Shown one piece after another: positions 15,701-26,046 of a stretch of 38,203 bases of DNA. Position 1 is the stretch's first letter. Each line of letters starts with the position of its first letter. The notes under the pieces are model-generated. The model made no database searches, was not told where the DNA came from, and saw nothing but the letters and a program-made list of their open reading frames with translations. The stretch lies in contig MHGA01000007.1 in assembly GCA_001804415.1 (NCBI GenBank), positions 1 through 38,203 on the forward strand, read 5' to 3'. Origin of the DNA: Candidatus Aquivivens invisus (GTDB lineage: Bacteria; Omnitrophota; Gorgyraeia; Aquiviventales; Aquiviventaceae). The translations under genes and the position numbers were made by a program.

Positions 15701-16390
15701 GACGCCATGGGGCCGGTGAGCTTGGGGTCGGTGGAGGAATACGACGAGCTGACGAAGCGGCTCGAGTTCCTGCAGGCCCAGCAGCAGGACCTCCTCACGG
15801 CGAAGACCGATCTGCGCGATTCGATCCACCAGATCAATCGCTCCGCCCGCCAGCAGTTCCGCGACACCTTTGCGAAGATCCGGGAGGAGTTCCGGTATTA
15901 CTTCACGCGCCTCTTCGGCGGCGGGGAGGCGGATTTGACGTTGATGGATGAAGAGGACGTGCTGGAGTCGGGGATCGAGATCGTCGCGCGGCCTCCCGGC
16001 AAACGCTTGCAGAACATCAGCCTGCTCTCGGGCGGCGAGCGGGCCCTGACCGCCATCGCCTTGCTGTTTGCGTTGTTCAAGGTTCGCCCCTCGCCGTTCT
16101 GCATCCTCGATGAGATTGACGCGCCCCTGGATGAAGCCAACGTCGATCGATTCACCCGCGTCCTGGAGGAGTTTCTCAGCCTCTCGCAGTTCATCCTGAT
16201 CACGCATAACAAGAAGACCATCACCAAAGCCGACTGCCTCTACGGGGTGACGATGGAGCAAGCCGGGATGTCCAAGATCGTCTCGGTCAAGCTGACGAAA
16301 TCCAAGCGGCCGGTGCCATTCGTTCCCCCCGCCCAGGCAGCTCCCGCGCCGGAACCGGCCGAAGCCGCCGCCCAGCCCGCCCCACGCTGA
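12764..16390 (+). CDS. smc: Chromosome segregation ATPase SMC
   Basis: Full-length SMC, 1208 aa. It begins MRVRQLQLLGFKSFATTT, with Walker A GPNGSGKSN at about 32-40. Coiled coil 1 runs to about 500, and the hinge lies at about 515-640 (GVVGLLADLLESHAGYEQAL). Coiled coil 2 follows, then the signature LSGGERALTAIAL near 1087 and Walker B CILDEIDAPLDEANV near 1113. It homodimerises at the hinge and acts with ScpAB (not in this window) in condensation and segregation. The last about 25 residues are a Pro/Ala-rich tail (VPPAQAAPAPEPAEAAA) not part of the head fold. Confidence 0.97.
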   Translation: MRVRQLQLLGFKSFATTTTIHFEPGVTAIVGPNGSGKSNLVDAIRWVLGEHNPRDVRAPRLEDVIFNGTDTKAPLSMAEVSLTIDNDRGMLPIAFTELAITRRVYRSGESEYLINNAPCRLKDIQELFLGTGLGGGTYAIIEQGHIDMILSSKPEERRGVFEEASGIAKYLSKRQETIRRLDEVDEHLTRLADITSEVRRQLSALERQAAKARRYKTQWEQLKAWEIRLAADELSTGQQAGEALRARVEALTHEREGLDQQKQSLLASLEACNAAVSQAQATVQALRARVIECAGQIEQQTSQLHVKTTWIHELTAQREQVASELAHLEERGRLGDEHLAQLSTQRSTLEGQQQDVASQRQRQQTEDSAIEQAMGDALQAMERLKADLFGMAAEASLQRNAFSSHAARLQALGAQVTRLGEQRAGVSARVESLKQRQQELEWERSVCADQHHEVQSQLTSAQQAAAQAQARRHELMGRLNQVREQLVSQRARTQVLEEAWHHHEGFPDSVKALLASPPQGVVGLLADLLESHAGYEQALEAALGPLSAAVVVRDHEALRRCQEALKQQGLDGGQFIALSDCARQASSSEDDRTEGALGRLAQFIRFDPAYRGLVEWVLGRWGVVDDVTRLLGRTSLPSGSWVTQTGDRWDGTTWQLAGRPSKDSLRLGRKQRWERAHETLSTLEQDTARLQGEWEEAEAQWRQRLEEEERLRHQGEQLMPTKTLLEGQLTQLAHEVKRSQEEITTVELDLHDVQGQQRTLQEAEGALREAVAQAETTQQAVEASLKDARTRQEQATSRRQQLAVSLAQLETTEQSLAERLESLRARADDLRLEQQQTLSHLEAKQAQAKAAAQRLAELMSQSEEHRHQIATLTEGRGSVNAEADQATQQLREDERRRDEVLPKVLDVEQRLVTVTQDLQAQEAQLTQRVFRRSRILERLQEVYRIEEAAVSAEQSSLSPLTDEERAGLTEHVQQLKAKLDAMGPVSLGSVEEYDELTKRLEFLQAQQQDLLTAKTDLRDSIHQINRSARQQFRDTFAKIREEFRYYFTRLFGGGEADLTLMDEEDVLESGIEIVARPPGKRLQNISLLSGGERALTAIALLFALFKVRPSPFCILDEIDAPLDEANVDRFTRVLEEFLSLSQFILITHNKKTITKADCLYGVTMEQAGMSKIVSVKLTKSKRPVPFVPPAQAAPAPEPAEAAAQPAPR

Positions 16391-16410
16391 TTTGCCCAGC
16401 AGGGCAAATC
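16389..16410 (+). terminator. Terminator-like hairpin at the smc stop codon
   Basis: GATTTGCCC, loop AGCA, GGGCAAATC: a perfect 9-bp stem that uses the GA of the smc TGA. No T-tract follows, so it may act as an mRNA 3'-end stabiliser or pause hairpin rather than a strong intrinsic terminator. Confidence 0.5.
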
Positions 16411-16433
16411 AAAGCCGCGGGGGCTGTCGCCGA

Positions 16434-16469
16434 ACGCTGATCCGCGTAAATGCGCGTTGCGATCAGCGT
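16434..16469. repeat. Inverted ACGCTGAT/ATCAGCGT repeat before ribBA
   Basis: ACGCTGAT (16434-16441) and ATCAGCGT (16462-16469), with ATCCGCG copies around them. This is the same heptamer family as the gspF upstream cluster. The right arm overlaps the proposed -35 box. Confidence 0.6.
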
Positions 16470-16485
16470 CGATCCGCGCTATACT
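16457..16485 (+). promoter_or_regulatory. Putative promoter for ribBA and the following genes
   Basis: TTGCGA (16457-16462), 17-nt spacer, TATACT (16480-16485). The start codon is 11 nt after the -10 box, leaving a leader of only about 5 nt, so there is no room for an FMN riboswitch. Confidence 0.6.
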
Positions 16486-16496
16486 AAACGCTTTCG

Positions 16497-17771
16497 ATGA
16501 GCGCAACTAACCCCCAACCATCCAAGCAGATAGCGTCACCCGAGGCGCCTGCGCCTGAGACGTCCGGGTTCCATCCGATCCCCGAGATCCTCGAGGAGCT
16601 GCGCGAAGGCCATCTGGTGATCGTGGTGGATGACGGCGATCGCGAGAATGAAGGCGATCTCGTCATGGCCGCCAGCTTCGTCACGCCTGAGCACATCAAC
16701 TTCATGGCGAAGTTCGGCCGCGGGATCATCTGCGTGCCGATGGAAGCCAAGCGGCTCGATGAGCTCGACTTGCATCAGATGGTGACCCCGGCCCAAGATC
16801 CGATGAAGACCGCCTGGACGATCTCCGTCGATGCCGCGCAGGGCGTCACCACCGGTGTCTCCGCCCATGACCGGGCCCGCACCATCCAGGTGCTGATCAA
16901 CCCGGGCACGAAACCCGAGGACCTGATCCGGCCGGGTCACGTGTTTCCTCTGCGCGCCAAGGAAGGCGGGGTGTTGCGGCGGGCCGGGCATACGGAGGCC
17001 GCGGTGGATCTGGCGCGCCTGGCCGGACTCTACCCGGCAGGCGTGATCTGCGAGATCATGAACGATGACGGGACGATGGCCCGCACGCCGCAGCTCTTCG
17101 CCGTGGCCAAGCGGCATGGGTTGAAGATCTGCACCATCGCCAGTCTCATCGAATACCGACGGCGATTTGAGCGCCTCGTCCGTCGGATCGTGACGACCCC
17201 GCTGCCCACCGAGTTCGGGCCGTTCGCCCTGACGCTGTACGAGACGAGCATTGATGAGCGTCAGCATCTCGCCCTCGTGGCGGGGCGGGTGGATGACGGC
17301 CGGCCGGTGCTGGTGCGCGTGCATTCCCAGTGTCTGACCGGCGATGTGCTGCACAGCCTGCGCTGCGATTGCGGACCCCAGTTGCGCCAGGCCTTGCGGC
17401 AGATCGGCCAAGCGGGCCGTGGGGTGCTGCTGTACATCAGCCAGGAAGGGCGCGGCATCGGGTTGCTGAACAAGCTCAAAGCCTACGCCCTGCAGGACCA
17501 AGGGCTCGATACCGTCGAGGCGAACCAGGCGCTGGGGTTTGAGCCCGACTTGCGCGATTACGGCATCGGGGCGCAGATCCTCGTGGATCTGGGCCTGAAG
17601 GACCTGCAGCTGCTGACCAATAACCCTCGCAAAATCGTGGGACTGGAAGGCTACGGGCTGCGGGTCGTGGAGCGCCTACCCATCGAAATCCCTCCGCAAC
17701 CGGCCAACGTTCGCTACCTCGCCGCCAAGCGCGATAAACTCGGCCATCTTCTCAATGGCGGACAGGCGTAG
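16497..17771 (+). CDS. ribBA: Bifunctional DHBP synthase / GTP cyclohydrolase II
   Basis: Makes both riboflavin precursors. The N-terminal RibB half (about 25-225) has the acidic [11 protein letters not shown] motif and the [11 protein letters not shown] block; it converts ribulose 5-phosphate to 3,4-dihydroxy-2-butanone 4-phosphate. The C-terminal RibA half (about 226-415) has the three zinc cysteines in [15 protein letters not shown], plus the [13 protein letters not shown] and LLTNNPRKI motifs; it opens GTP. 424 aa. It overlaps ribH by 17 nt. The first about 22 residues, Pro/Ala-rich, precede the fold. Confidence 0.96.
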   Translation: MSATNPQPSKQIASPEAPAPETSGFHPIPEILEELREGHLVIVVDDGDRENEGDLVMAASFVTPEHINFMAKFGRGIICVPMEAKRLDELDLHQMVTPAQDPMKTAWTISVDAAQGVTTGVSAHDRARTIQVLINPGTKPEDLIRPGHVFPLRAKEGGVLRRAGHTEAAVDLARLAGLYPAGVICEIMNDDGTMARTPQLFAVAKRHGLKICTIASLIEYRRRFERLVRRIVTTPLPTEFGPFALTLYETSIDERQHLALVAGRVDDGRPVLVRVHSQCLTGDVLHSLRCDCGPQLRQALRQIGQAGRGVLLYISQEGRGIGLLNKLKAYALQDQGLDTVEANQALGFEPDLRDYGIGAQILVDLGLKDLQLLTNNPRKIVGLEGYGLRVVERLPIEIPPQPANVRYLAAKRDKLGHLLNGGQA

Positions 17772-18300
17772 CGCGCCGGATGCCGACCGCCTCGCCTCGC
17801 GGGCCGTTCGCGAGCGGAACGGCCGGCTGCGCATTGCGATCGTCGCGTCCCAGTTCAACAAAACGATCACCAGCAGGCTGGCGGAGGGAGCGCGTCAGGC
17901 CTTGCAGCGGCACGGCGTTCGGCCCCGTGCCATCGCGACGTGGTGGGTCCCGGGGGCGTTTGAGCTGCCGGTGGCCGCGGTGTCCGCGGCCCACCGCAAG
18001 CCGGACGCCGTGATTGCGGTGGGCTGCGTGCTGAAAGGGCAGACGCCGCAGTATCTGGCGATCGGCGAGGCGGTGGCGAATGCGCTCGCCCAGGTGTCCG
18101 TCATGACGAAGATTCCTGTGACCTTTGGCGTGATTGTGGCCGACACGATGGCGCAGGCGAGGGCGCGCGCGGGCGGGCGGTGCAACCGGGGCCGCGAAGC
18201 CGCGCTGGCCGCGTTGGCCACCATCGGCGTGCTGGCGAACATCCGACGCGTCGCTCAGGCTTCGAGCGAGGCAAGGCCGAGTCGAAGGGCTCATTCCTAG
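17755..18300 (+). CDS. ribH: Lumazine synthase RibH, divergent active site
   Basis: Condenses the RibB product with the pyrimidine intermediate to 6,7-dimethyl-8-ribityllumazine. Recognisable parts are [31 protein letters not shown] and [14 protein letters not shown]. The family normally has a His two residues after the Thr of the GxTxH motif; here the text is [10 protein letters not shown], so that position is Gln. The tail from about residue 166 ([17 protein letters not shown]) is encoded by an inverted-repeat sequence and goes beyond the usual C-terminus. 181 aa. The operon context supports a real lumazine synthase; activity is uncertain. Confidence 0.85.
   Translation: MADRRSAPDADRLASRAVRERNGRLRIAIVASQFNKTITSRLAEGARQALQRHGVRPRAIATWWVPGAFELPVAAVSAAHRKPDAVIAVGCVLKGQTPQYLAIGEAVANALAQVSVMTKIPVTFGVIVADTMAQARARAGGRCNRGREAALAALATIGVLANIRRVAQASSEARPSRRAHS
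18253..18293. repeat. REP-like inverted repeat forming the ribH 3' end
   Basis: CTTCGA (18260-18265) pairs with TCGAAG (18282-18287) around a GAGCGAGG...CCGAG interior. This kind of GAGCGAGG/CCGAGTCGAAGGG sequence looks like a dispersed palindromic repeat rather than coding sequence under selection. Confidence 0.4.
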
Positions 18301-18309
18301 CGTGCCCCG

Positions 18310-18780
18310 ATGCGCAAGCGCACGAAAGCTCGCGAATACGCGCTGCAGATTCTCTACCAAGTCGACCTGACGCGCGCCGACCCGGCCAGCTCCCTCCAGG
18401 ATTTCTGGACCTACCGGCATGCGCCCCAGGAGATCCAAGCCTTTGCGACGCGCTTGGTCCAAGGGACGCTCTCCCGCCTGGAGGAGATCGATCGGATGAT
18501 CGCCTCCCACACCAACAATTGGGAGATCGCCCGCATGGCGGTCGTCGATCGCAACATCCTGCGGCTGGGAGCCTATGAATTGCTCCATGAGGAAGACGTC
18601 CCGCCGAAGGTGTGTTTGAACGAAGCCGTGGAGCTGGCCAAACGATTCGGGGATGAGGAGTCGAGCAAATTCGTCAACGGCATCCTCGATGCGATCCATA
18701 AGGCGCATGCGCGTCCATCCGAGACCGCTCACGGTGACGTCCCGTCGCAGCCCCCCGCCTCAACCGGCAACCCGTCGTAA
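18310..18780 (+). CDS. nusB: Transcription antitermination factor NusB
   Basis: All-helical NusB that binds boxA RNA with NusE/S10 during rRNA transcription. It has the family start KRTKAREYALQILYQ and the C-terminal block DRNILRLGAYELL, VCLNEAVELAKRFG and SSKFVNGILDAI. 156 aa, with a Pro/Ser-rich tail of about 18 residues. The ribH-nusB order is common in bacteria and supports both calls. It begins 9 nt after ribH. Confidence 0.95.
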   Translation: MRKRTKAREYALQILYQVDLTRADPASSLQDFWTYRHAPQEIQAFATRLVQGTLSRLEEIDRMIASHTNNWEIARMAVVDRNILRLGAYELLHEEDVPPKVCLNEAVELAKRFGDEESSKFVNGILDAIHKAHARPSETAHGDVPSQPPASTGNPS

Positions 18781-18791
18781 AGGGACGGCCC

Positions 18792-19652
18792 ATGTCTGCT
18801 GCCAGAGCGCCTGAAGGAAACGCCGATCTGCATCTCCATACCGTCTATTCAGACGGCACCGAGACCCCCACGCGGGTGGTGGAGCTGGCGCAGGCGGCAG
18901 GCCTGCGCGCGATTGCGATCACCGATCACGATATCCTCGATGGGTATCCCGAAGCGGCGGCGGCCGCGCAGGAACGGGGGATTGAGCTCATCCCGGGCAT
19001 CGAGATGTCGGCCTCGTGGGACGGCTGCGAGGTGCATGTCCTCGGGTTCTTCCTCGAGTTGCAATGCCAGCCGCTCCAACGCCTCTTGGCCGAGCAACGG
19101 CAACGACGCGTCGCCCGCATCCACGACATGGTCAGCCGCCTCCAGCAGCTCGGCCTGCAGCTTGAACCGGAGGACGTGTTGGCCTCCGCCGGGCAGGGGT
19201 CCGTGGGGCGGCCGCACGTCGCGCAGGCCCTGGTCAAACGGGGCTACGTGGCGACCGAGAAAGAAGCGTTCAACCGCTACATCGGCAACAACGGGCCGGC
19301 GTTCATTCCGGGATCGCCCCTGGCTCCCTCCTTGGTGATGGACATGATCCATCAGGCCGGCGGCATTCCAGTGCTGGCGCATCCGATCTACCTGAAGAAC
19401 GACGGCCTCATTGCGCAGTTCGCGCGCAACGGGCTCGTCGGGCTCGAGGTCTACCATTCCAGCCACCAGGCGGAGGCGGTGCAGCGCTACGAGCGCATCG
19501 CCGAGGAACTCGGGTTGCTGAAGACAGGCGGCAGCGACTTTCACGGCAGGGGGAAGGAAGGCGCGGAGATCGGCGCCGCGACGATTCCGTACTCGCTCGT
19601 CGACCTCTTAAAGCAATGGAAAAGCGCACACCGCACGCGTTCATGCGCGTAG
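18792..19652 (+). CDS. PHP-domain phosphoesterase (RNase AM/YciV-like)
   Basis: Metal-dependent phosphoesterase of the PHP superfamily. Metal-ligand motifs appear in order: DLHLHTVYSDG, ITDHD, the Glu of GIEMSA, GRPHVAQALV, PVLAHP and GGSDFHG. 286 aa matches the stand-alone family that includes 3',5'-nucleotide phosphatase/RNase AM (E. coli YciV/TrpH). It lies between nusB and ribD and overlaps ribD by 37 nt. A part in riboflavin synthesis (dephosphorylating the pyrimidine intermediate) would be speculation. Confidence 0.85.
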   Translation: MSAARAPEGNADLHLHTVYSDGTETPTRVVELAQAAGLRAIAITDHDILDGYPEAAAAAQERGIELIPGIEMSASWDGCEVHVLGFFLELQCQPLQRLLAEQRQRRVARIHDMVSRLQQLGLQLEPEDVLASAGQGSVGRPHVAQALVKRGYVATEKEAFNRYIGNNGPAFIPGSPLAPSLVMDMIHQAGGIPVLAHPIYLKNDGLIAQFARNGLVGLEVYHSSHQAEAVQRYERIAEELGLLKTGGSDFHGRGKEGAEIGAATIPYSLVDLLKQWKSAHRTRSCA

Positions 19653-20734
19653 CCCTGCACTTGGCCGCCCGTGCGGTCGGCGACACGTCGCCGAATCCCG
19701 CCGTCGGGGCCGTGATTGTCAAGGGCGGGCGGATCGTGGGGCGAGGCTACCACCGGGGAGCCGGTCTGCCGCACGCCGAGGGGGAAGCCTTGCGGCAAGC
19801 CGGCCGGCAGGCTCGGGGCTCGACGATGTATGTGACGCTTGAGCCGTGCGACCACCTCGGGCGCACCCCGCCGTGCTGCGACGCCCTGATTGCGGCGGGG
19901 GTTGCGCGCGTGGTGGCGGCGATGAAGGACCCCAATCCGATCACCAACGGGCGAGGCATCGAGCACCTGCGCCGTGCCGGGATCACCGTGGCCACGGGCG
20001 TGCTGGCAGAGGAGGCGAGGCGGCTCAACGCCCCGTTTGTGAAAGCGATGACGGCTCAGGTGCCGTGGGTTGTGGCGAAGGTCGCGCAAAGCCTCGATGG
20101 CAAGATCGCCACCGCCACCGGCGAGTCGCGATGGATTTCCTCTCGGCCGTCTCGCCGGCTGGCCCATGAGCTTCGTCGAGGAGTGGACGCGATTCTGGTG
20201 GGCGTGAACACCGTGCGCGCCGACGATCCCTCGCTGACCGTCCGGGTTGCTCGGCGCCTCCGGAGGCGCGATCGTCCGCTGCGAGTCATTGTTGACAGCC
20301 GCTTGCGCACCCCCCTCTCCAGCCGTTGCCTTGCCTCCCCGTCCTCACCGACCACCGTGATCGCGACCACCGAGCGCGCCGTGAAGAAACAGGCTCCCTA
20401 TCGTCGGCGGGGCGTTGACCTGATCGTCATGCCTCCCGTGCAGGGACGGGTGCCGCTCACGCGACTCCTGCAGGGTTTGCTGCTGCGCTATCAGGTGCAA
20501 TCGGTGTTGATCGAGGGGGGCGGGGAAATCCTGGCAAGCGCCTTCGAGGAACGGCTGGTTGACCGTCTCGTGTGGGTGGTGGCGCCGATCATCATCGGAG
20601 GACGCGCCAGCCCCTCGTCGGTCGCGGGGCGGGGCATTCAGCGGCTCGCCGAGGCCATTCGGCTGAAGGACCTTCGCGTCCGTCGCCTCGGGACAGACGT
20701 CGTCATGGAAGCCGACGTGGTCTACCCCTCGTGA
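19616..20734 (+). CDS. ribD: Riboflavin deaminase/reductase RibD
   Basis: Two-domain enzyme. The deaminase domain (about 1-145) has the zinc motifs HAEGEAL and TLEPCDHLGRTPPCC. The reductase domain (about 150-372) has VAKVAQSLDGKIAT, ILVGVNTVRADDPSLT and LIEGGGEILAS. It performs the second and third steps from GTP in riboflavin synthesis. ATG 19616 gives a normal N-terminus; the in-frame ATG 19643 would cut into the first helix. It is followed by ribE after 3 nt. Confidence 0.95.
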   Translation: MEKRTPHAFMRVALHLAARAVGDTSPNPAVGAVIVKGGRIVGRGYHRGAGLPHAEGEALRQAGRQARGSTMYVTLEPCDHLGRTPPCCDALIAAGVARVVAAMKDPNPITNGRGIEHLRRAGITVATGVLAEEARRLNAPFVKAMTAQVPWVVAKVAQSLDGKIATATGESRWISSRPSRRLAHELRRGVDAILVGVNTVRADDPSLTVRVARRLRRRDRPLRVIVDSRLRTPLSSRCLASPSSPTTVIATTERAVKKQAPYRRRGVDLIVMPPVQGRVPLTRLLQGLLLRYQVQSVLIEGGGEILASAFEERLVDRLVWVVAPIIIGGRASPSSVAGRGIQRLAEAIRLKDLRVRRLGTDVVMEADVVYPS

Positions 20735-20737
20735 CCC

Positions 20738-21370
20738 ATGTTCACAGGTCTCGTGCAAGAGCTGGGGACCGTCGTGCGGGTCGAGCGCGCGCGGTCCGTG
20801 GATCGCCTGACCGTTCACGCGCCGAAGACCGCGGATCACCTTGAGACAGGGGAGAGTGTGGCCGTCAACGGCGTGTGCCTCAGCGTGGTGCGACGGCGGC
20901 CGAGTGAGCTGGTGTTCGAGGCGATTCCGGAGACGCGACGGCTCACGTCGCTGAAGACCGTCACCGCCGGGTCCCGTGTCAACCTCGAGCGGAGCCTGAC
21001 GTTGAGCGATCGGCTCAACGGCCATGTCGTGTTCGGCCACGTCGATGGGGTGGGCAGGATCGTGCGGCGCCGCCACCAAGCCGGGGATGTCGTCTTGGAG
21101 ATTCGGGTGGATCGATCCTTGCGTCGCTTCATTGTCCCCAAAGGTCCCGTCGCGGTAGACGGTGTGAGCCTGACCGTCGGCACGAAGCTGACGCCGACGG
21201 CCTTTCAAGTCTTCCTGATTCCCGAGACGATCCGCAAGACCACGTTGGGACTTCGGAAAGTCGGCGACCTCGTCAACATCGAGCTCGACTACTTCGCAAA
21301 ATTGGTCACTCAGGTTGTCTCAAGCCGTCTCGACGACAGACGTCGCCGACAGACGAAACGCGAAACGTGA
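20738..21370 (+). CDS. ribE: Riboflavin synthase alpha chain
   Basis: Dismutates two lumazines to riboflavin. It has the typical start MFTGLVQELGTV and the two internally repeated barrels, each with its signature (GESVAVNGVCLSV and PVAVDGVSLTVG), plus GHVVFGHVDGVG at the junction. 210 aa. The last about 18 residues (SSRLDDRRRRQTKRET) are basic and repetitive and are encoded by degenerate repeat sequence that continues to the tRNA. Confidence 0.95.
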   Translation: MFTGLVQELGTVVRVERARSVDRLTVHAPKTADHLETGESVAVNGVCLSVVRRRPSELVFEAIPETRRLTSLKTVTAGSRVNLERSLTLSDRLNGHVVFGHVDGVGRIVRRRHQAGDVVLEIRVDRSLRRFIVPKGPVAVDGVSLTVGTKLTPTAFQVFLIPETIRKTTLGLRKVGDLVNIELDYFAKLVTQVVSSRLDDRRRRQTKRET

Positions 21371-21393
21371 CCGACTGACGTTTGACGACTTTT
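21352..21393. repeat. Degenerate heptamer-like sequence between ribE and tRNA-Pro
   Basis: Reads in 7-nt steps as GACGAAA, CGCGAAA, CGTGACC, GACTGAC, GTTTGAC, GACTTTT. The periodicity is weak and could be decayed array or chance. Confidence 0.35.
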
Positions 21394-21394
21394 T

Positions 21395-21469
21395 CGGGGC
21401 GTGGCTCAGCTTGGCTAGAGCGCCTGGTTCGGGACCAGGAGGTCGAGAGTTCAAATCTCTCCGCCCCGA
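21395..21469 (+). tRNA. tRNA-Pro (anticodon CGG)
   Basis: A complete cloverleaf can be drawn. Acceptor CGGGGCG pairs with CGCCCCG; D stem GCTC/GAGC; anticodon stem CCTGG/CCAGG with loop TTCGGGA, giving anticodon CGG with G37; T stem GAGAG/CTCTC with loop TTCAAAT; discriminator A. CCA is not encoded (ATTG follows), so a CCA-adding enzyme is needed. Confidence 0.95.
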
Positions 21470-21487
21470 TTGTTTTCTTTGTCCTTC

Positions 21488-21766
21488 ATGAAACAGCAGA
21501 TTCATGTGTGGTACGCGGGGCGGGTGCAGGGGGTGGGCTTCCGCATGACCGCCGAGGAGGCGGCTCATCGGACTGCGGTCGTGGGCTGGGTCAAGAACCT
21601 GCGCGACGGCCGCGTCGAGCTCGTCGCCGAGGGCGAGAAACAGCAGCTGATTGAGCTCGTCGATTCGATCCGGTACGGCCCCATGCGCAACTTCATTCAG
21701 CACATTCATGTCGAGTGGAACCCGGCGACGAACGCCTTTACCAAGTTTGGCATCCGCTATTTCTAG
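21488..21766 (+). CDS. acyP: Acylphosphatase
   Basis: A 92-aa alpha/beta sandwich that hydrolyses acyl phosphates. The signature VWYAGRVQGVGFRMT contains the phosphate-binding loop and catalytic Arg, and GWVKNLRDGRVEL contains the catalytic Asn. It begins 18 nt after the tRNA. An in-frame TTG at 21470 is a less likely start. Confidence 0.95.
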   Translation: MKQQIHVWYAGRVQGVGFRMTAEEAAHRTAVVGWVKNLRDGRVELVAEGEKQQLIELVDSIRYGPMRNFIQHIHVEWNPATNAFTKFGIRYF

Positions 21767-21774
21767 GACGCTTC

Positions 21775-24585
<2,811 letters not shown>

Positions 24586-24592
24586 AAGCGCA

Positions 24593-25144
24593 ATGCGCCT
24601 TAAACGACTTGAGTGGTTTCAAGGAATCTTAGCGAGTGTCCTTTTCTGGTCACTGGTCACTAGTTCACTAGTCACTCTGTGTGGGTGCGAGGCGCTGCAG
24701 AAGAAATTTGTCCGCAAACGCAAGACGCCCCTCGCGCGTCCGACGCCGATCATCCACTTCCAGGATTACACCCGTGCGATCACCCCGCTCGACCGGTATC
24801 GCAAGCACTACGTCATGTTTGACTACTGGAACGCCGAGCTGCTGGAGACCTTGGGGGATCGCGACTTCAGCCTCAAGCGCCTGCGCAAAGACTCCGCGGA
24901 GGCCCTTCAGGAATTGCGCGTGCTTCAAGGGCTCCTGCAAGAAGATCTCGCGGCCGAGGTGGATCCGCTCATCGAGGAGCGCGCCTCGCTCGACCGGCAG
25001 ATCCACGAACGTCTCCTCATGCCCTCCGATGCCGGAGCTATTCGCCAGCGGCTGGAGGTTCAGAGCCGTCAGATCCATCGCGTCTTGTCCTGGCGAGAGG
25101 TCGAAGACCGGTTAAAAATCATCACGGATGCAACCTCAGATTGA
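24593..25144 (+). CDS. Putative lipoprotein of unknown function
   Basis: A 183-aa protein not recognised by family. A basic start (MRLKRLEWFQ) and a hydrophobic stretch lead to a lipobox-like LCGC (Cys at about residue 32). The mature part is charged and helical (LGDRDFSLKRLRKDSAEALQEL), probably a coiled coil. The signal core (WSLVTSSLVTL) is encoded by a heptamer array. GTG 24575 is an alternative start, coupled to the ligA stop. It overlaps xerD by 17 nt. Confidence 0.65.
   Translation: MRLKRLEWFQGILASVLFWSLVTSSLVTLCGCEALQKKFVRKRKTPLARPTPIIHFQDYTRAITPLDRYRKHYVMFDYWNAELLETLGDRDFSLKRLRKDSAEALQELRVLQGLLQEDLAAEVDPLIEERASLDRQIHERLLMPSDAGAIRQRLEVQSRQIHRVLSWREVEDRLKIITDATSD
24647..24675. repeat. 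Heptamer array TGGTCAC encoding a lipoprotein signal core
   Basis: Units TGGTCAC, TGGTCAC, TAGTTCAC (8 nt, one base longer), TAGTCAC. The one-base insertion shows that units can change length as well as sequence. Confidence 0.85.
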
Positions 25145-26045
25145 GAGCTTCCTGGCCCACCTGCAGCTTGAGCGGGGTGTCAGCCCCACGACGAGCGCCA
25201 GCTACCGTGATGACCTGCGGTTGTTCGCCCGGTTCTGCCGGGAGCGCGGCATCGCCCAGCCGAGCCGAGTCCGGCCGATGACCATTCGGGCGTTTCTCCA
25301 ATGGTTGGTGGAGTCCAAGCGCTCGGCATCCACCGCGGCGAGGAAGCTGGCGTGCCTGAAAGGGTTCTTTCGATTCCTGGTTGCCCAAGGGCTCATGCTG
25401 CGCAACCCGACCGAATTCATTCAAACGCCACGGTTGTGGCGTCGGCTTCCACAGACGCTTGACGAATCGGAAGTCGAGCGGATGCTGGCTGCGATTCCTA
25501 AGACGAGCCAGGGGATCCGTGCCAACGAGGCGGCGCTCCTGCGAGTGCGCGACATGGCCCTGTTCGAATTGCTGTATGGAGCAGGTTTACGCGTGTCCGA
25601 GGCGGCTTCGCTGGAACTCAACTCTGTCAATCTGGACGTGGGATTTCTTCGCTGTCTGGGCAAGGGCAGCAAAGAGCGCGTGGTGCCGGTCGGCACCTTC
25701 GCCGCGCAGGCCATTCGCCGATATCTGGATGAGGCGAGACCGAAACTGCTCCGGAAGGGATCGACGACCTCAACCCTGTTTGTGAACCGCGGGGGTTCCC
25801 GCATGACGCGGCAGCGCATCTGGCAGTTGGTGCGCCGCTACGCGATGGCGAGTCACGTCACGAAGCGAATCGGGCCTCATACGTTTCGCCACTCGTTCGC
25901 CACCCACTTGCTCTCACGGGGAGCCGACCTGCGCACGGTCCAAGAGCTGCTGGGGCACGCGAACATCTCGACGACCCAGCGCTACACCCAGGTGGATCGT
26001 GCGAGGCTCAAGGCTGTCCACGAGCAGTACCATCCAAGACCATAA
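25128..26045 (+). CDS. xerD: Tyrosine recombinase XerD/XerC
   Basis: Site-specific recombinase that resolves chromosome dimers at dif. A SAM-like N-terminal core-binding domain (IESFLAHLQLERGVSPTTSASYRDDL) precedes the catalytic domain with R (GAGLRVSE), K (LGKGSKER), HxxR (HTFRHSFATHL), H (LLGHANISTT) and Tyr (QRYTQVD). 305 aa. The N-terminus is closer to XerD than XerC. It lies in a housekeeping neighbourhood and is not part of a mobile element that I can see. Confidence 0.92.
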   Translation: MQPQIESFLAHLQLERGVSPTTSASYRDDLRLFARFCRERGIAQPSRVRPMTIRAFLQWLVESKRSASTAARKLACLKGFFRFLVAQGLMLRNPTEFIQTPRLWRRLPQTLDESEVERMLAAIPKTSQGIRANEAALLRVRDMALFELLYGAGLRVSEAASLELNSVNLDVGFLRCLGKGSKERVVPVGTFAAQAIRRYLDEARPKLLRKGSTTSTLFVNRGGSRMTRQRIWQLVRRYAMASHVTKRIGPHTFRHSFATHLLSRGADLRTVQELLGHANISTTQRYTQVDRARLKAVHEQYHPRP

Positions 26046-26046
26046 C

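Noticed and set aside
16411-16497. FMN riboswitch before ribBA
   Set aside because: The start codon lies 11 nt after the -10 box and none of the conserved RFN helices can be found.
25128-26045. xerD as the integrase of a genomic island next to tRNA-Pro
   Set aside because: It is 3.7 kb from the tRNA, housekeeping genes lie on both sides, the sequence is XerD-like, and no tRNA 3'-end repeat was found.
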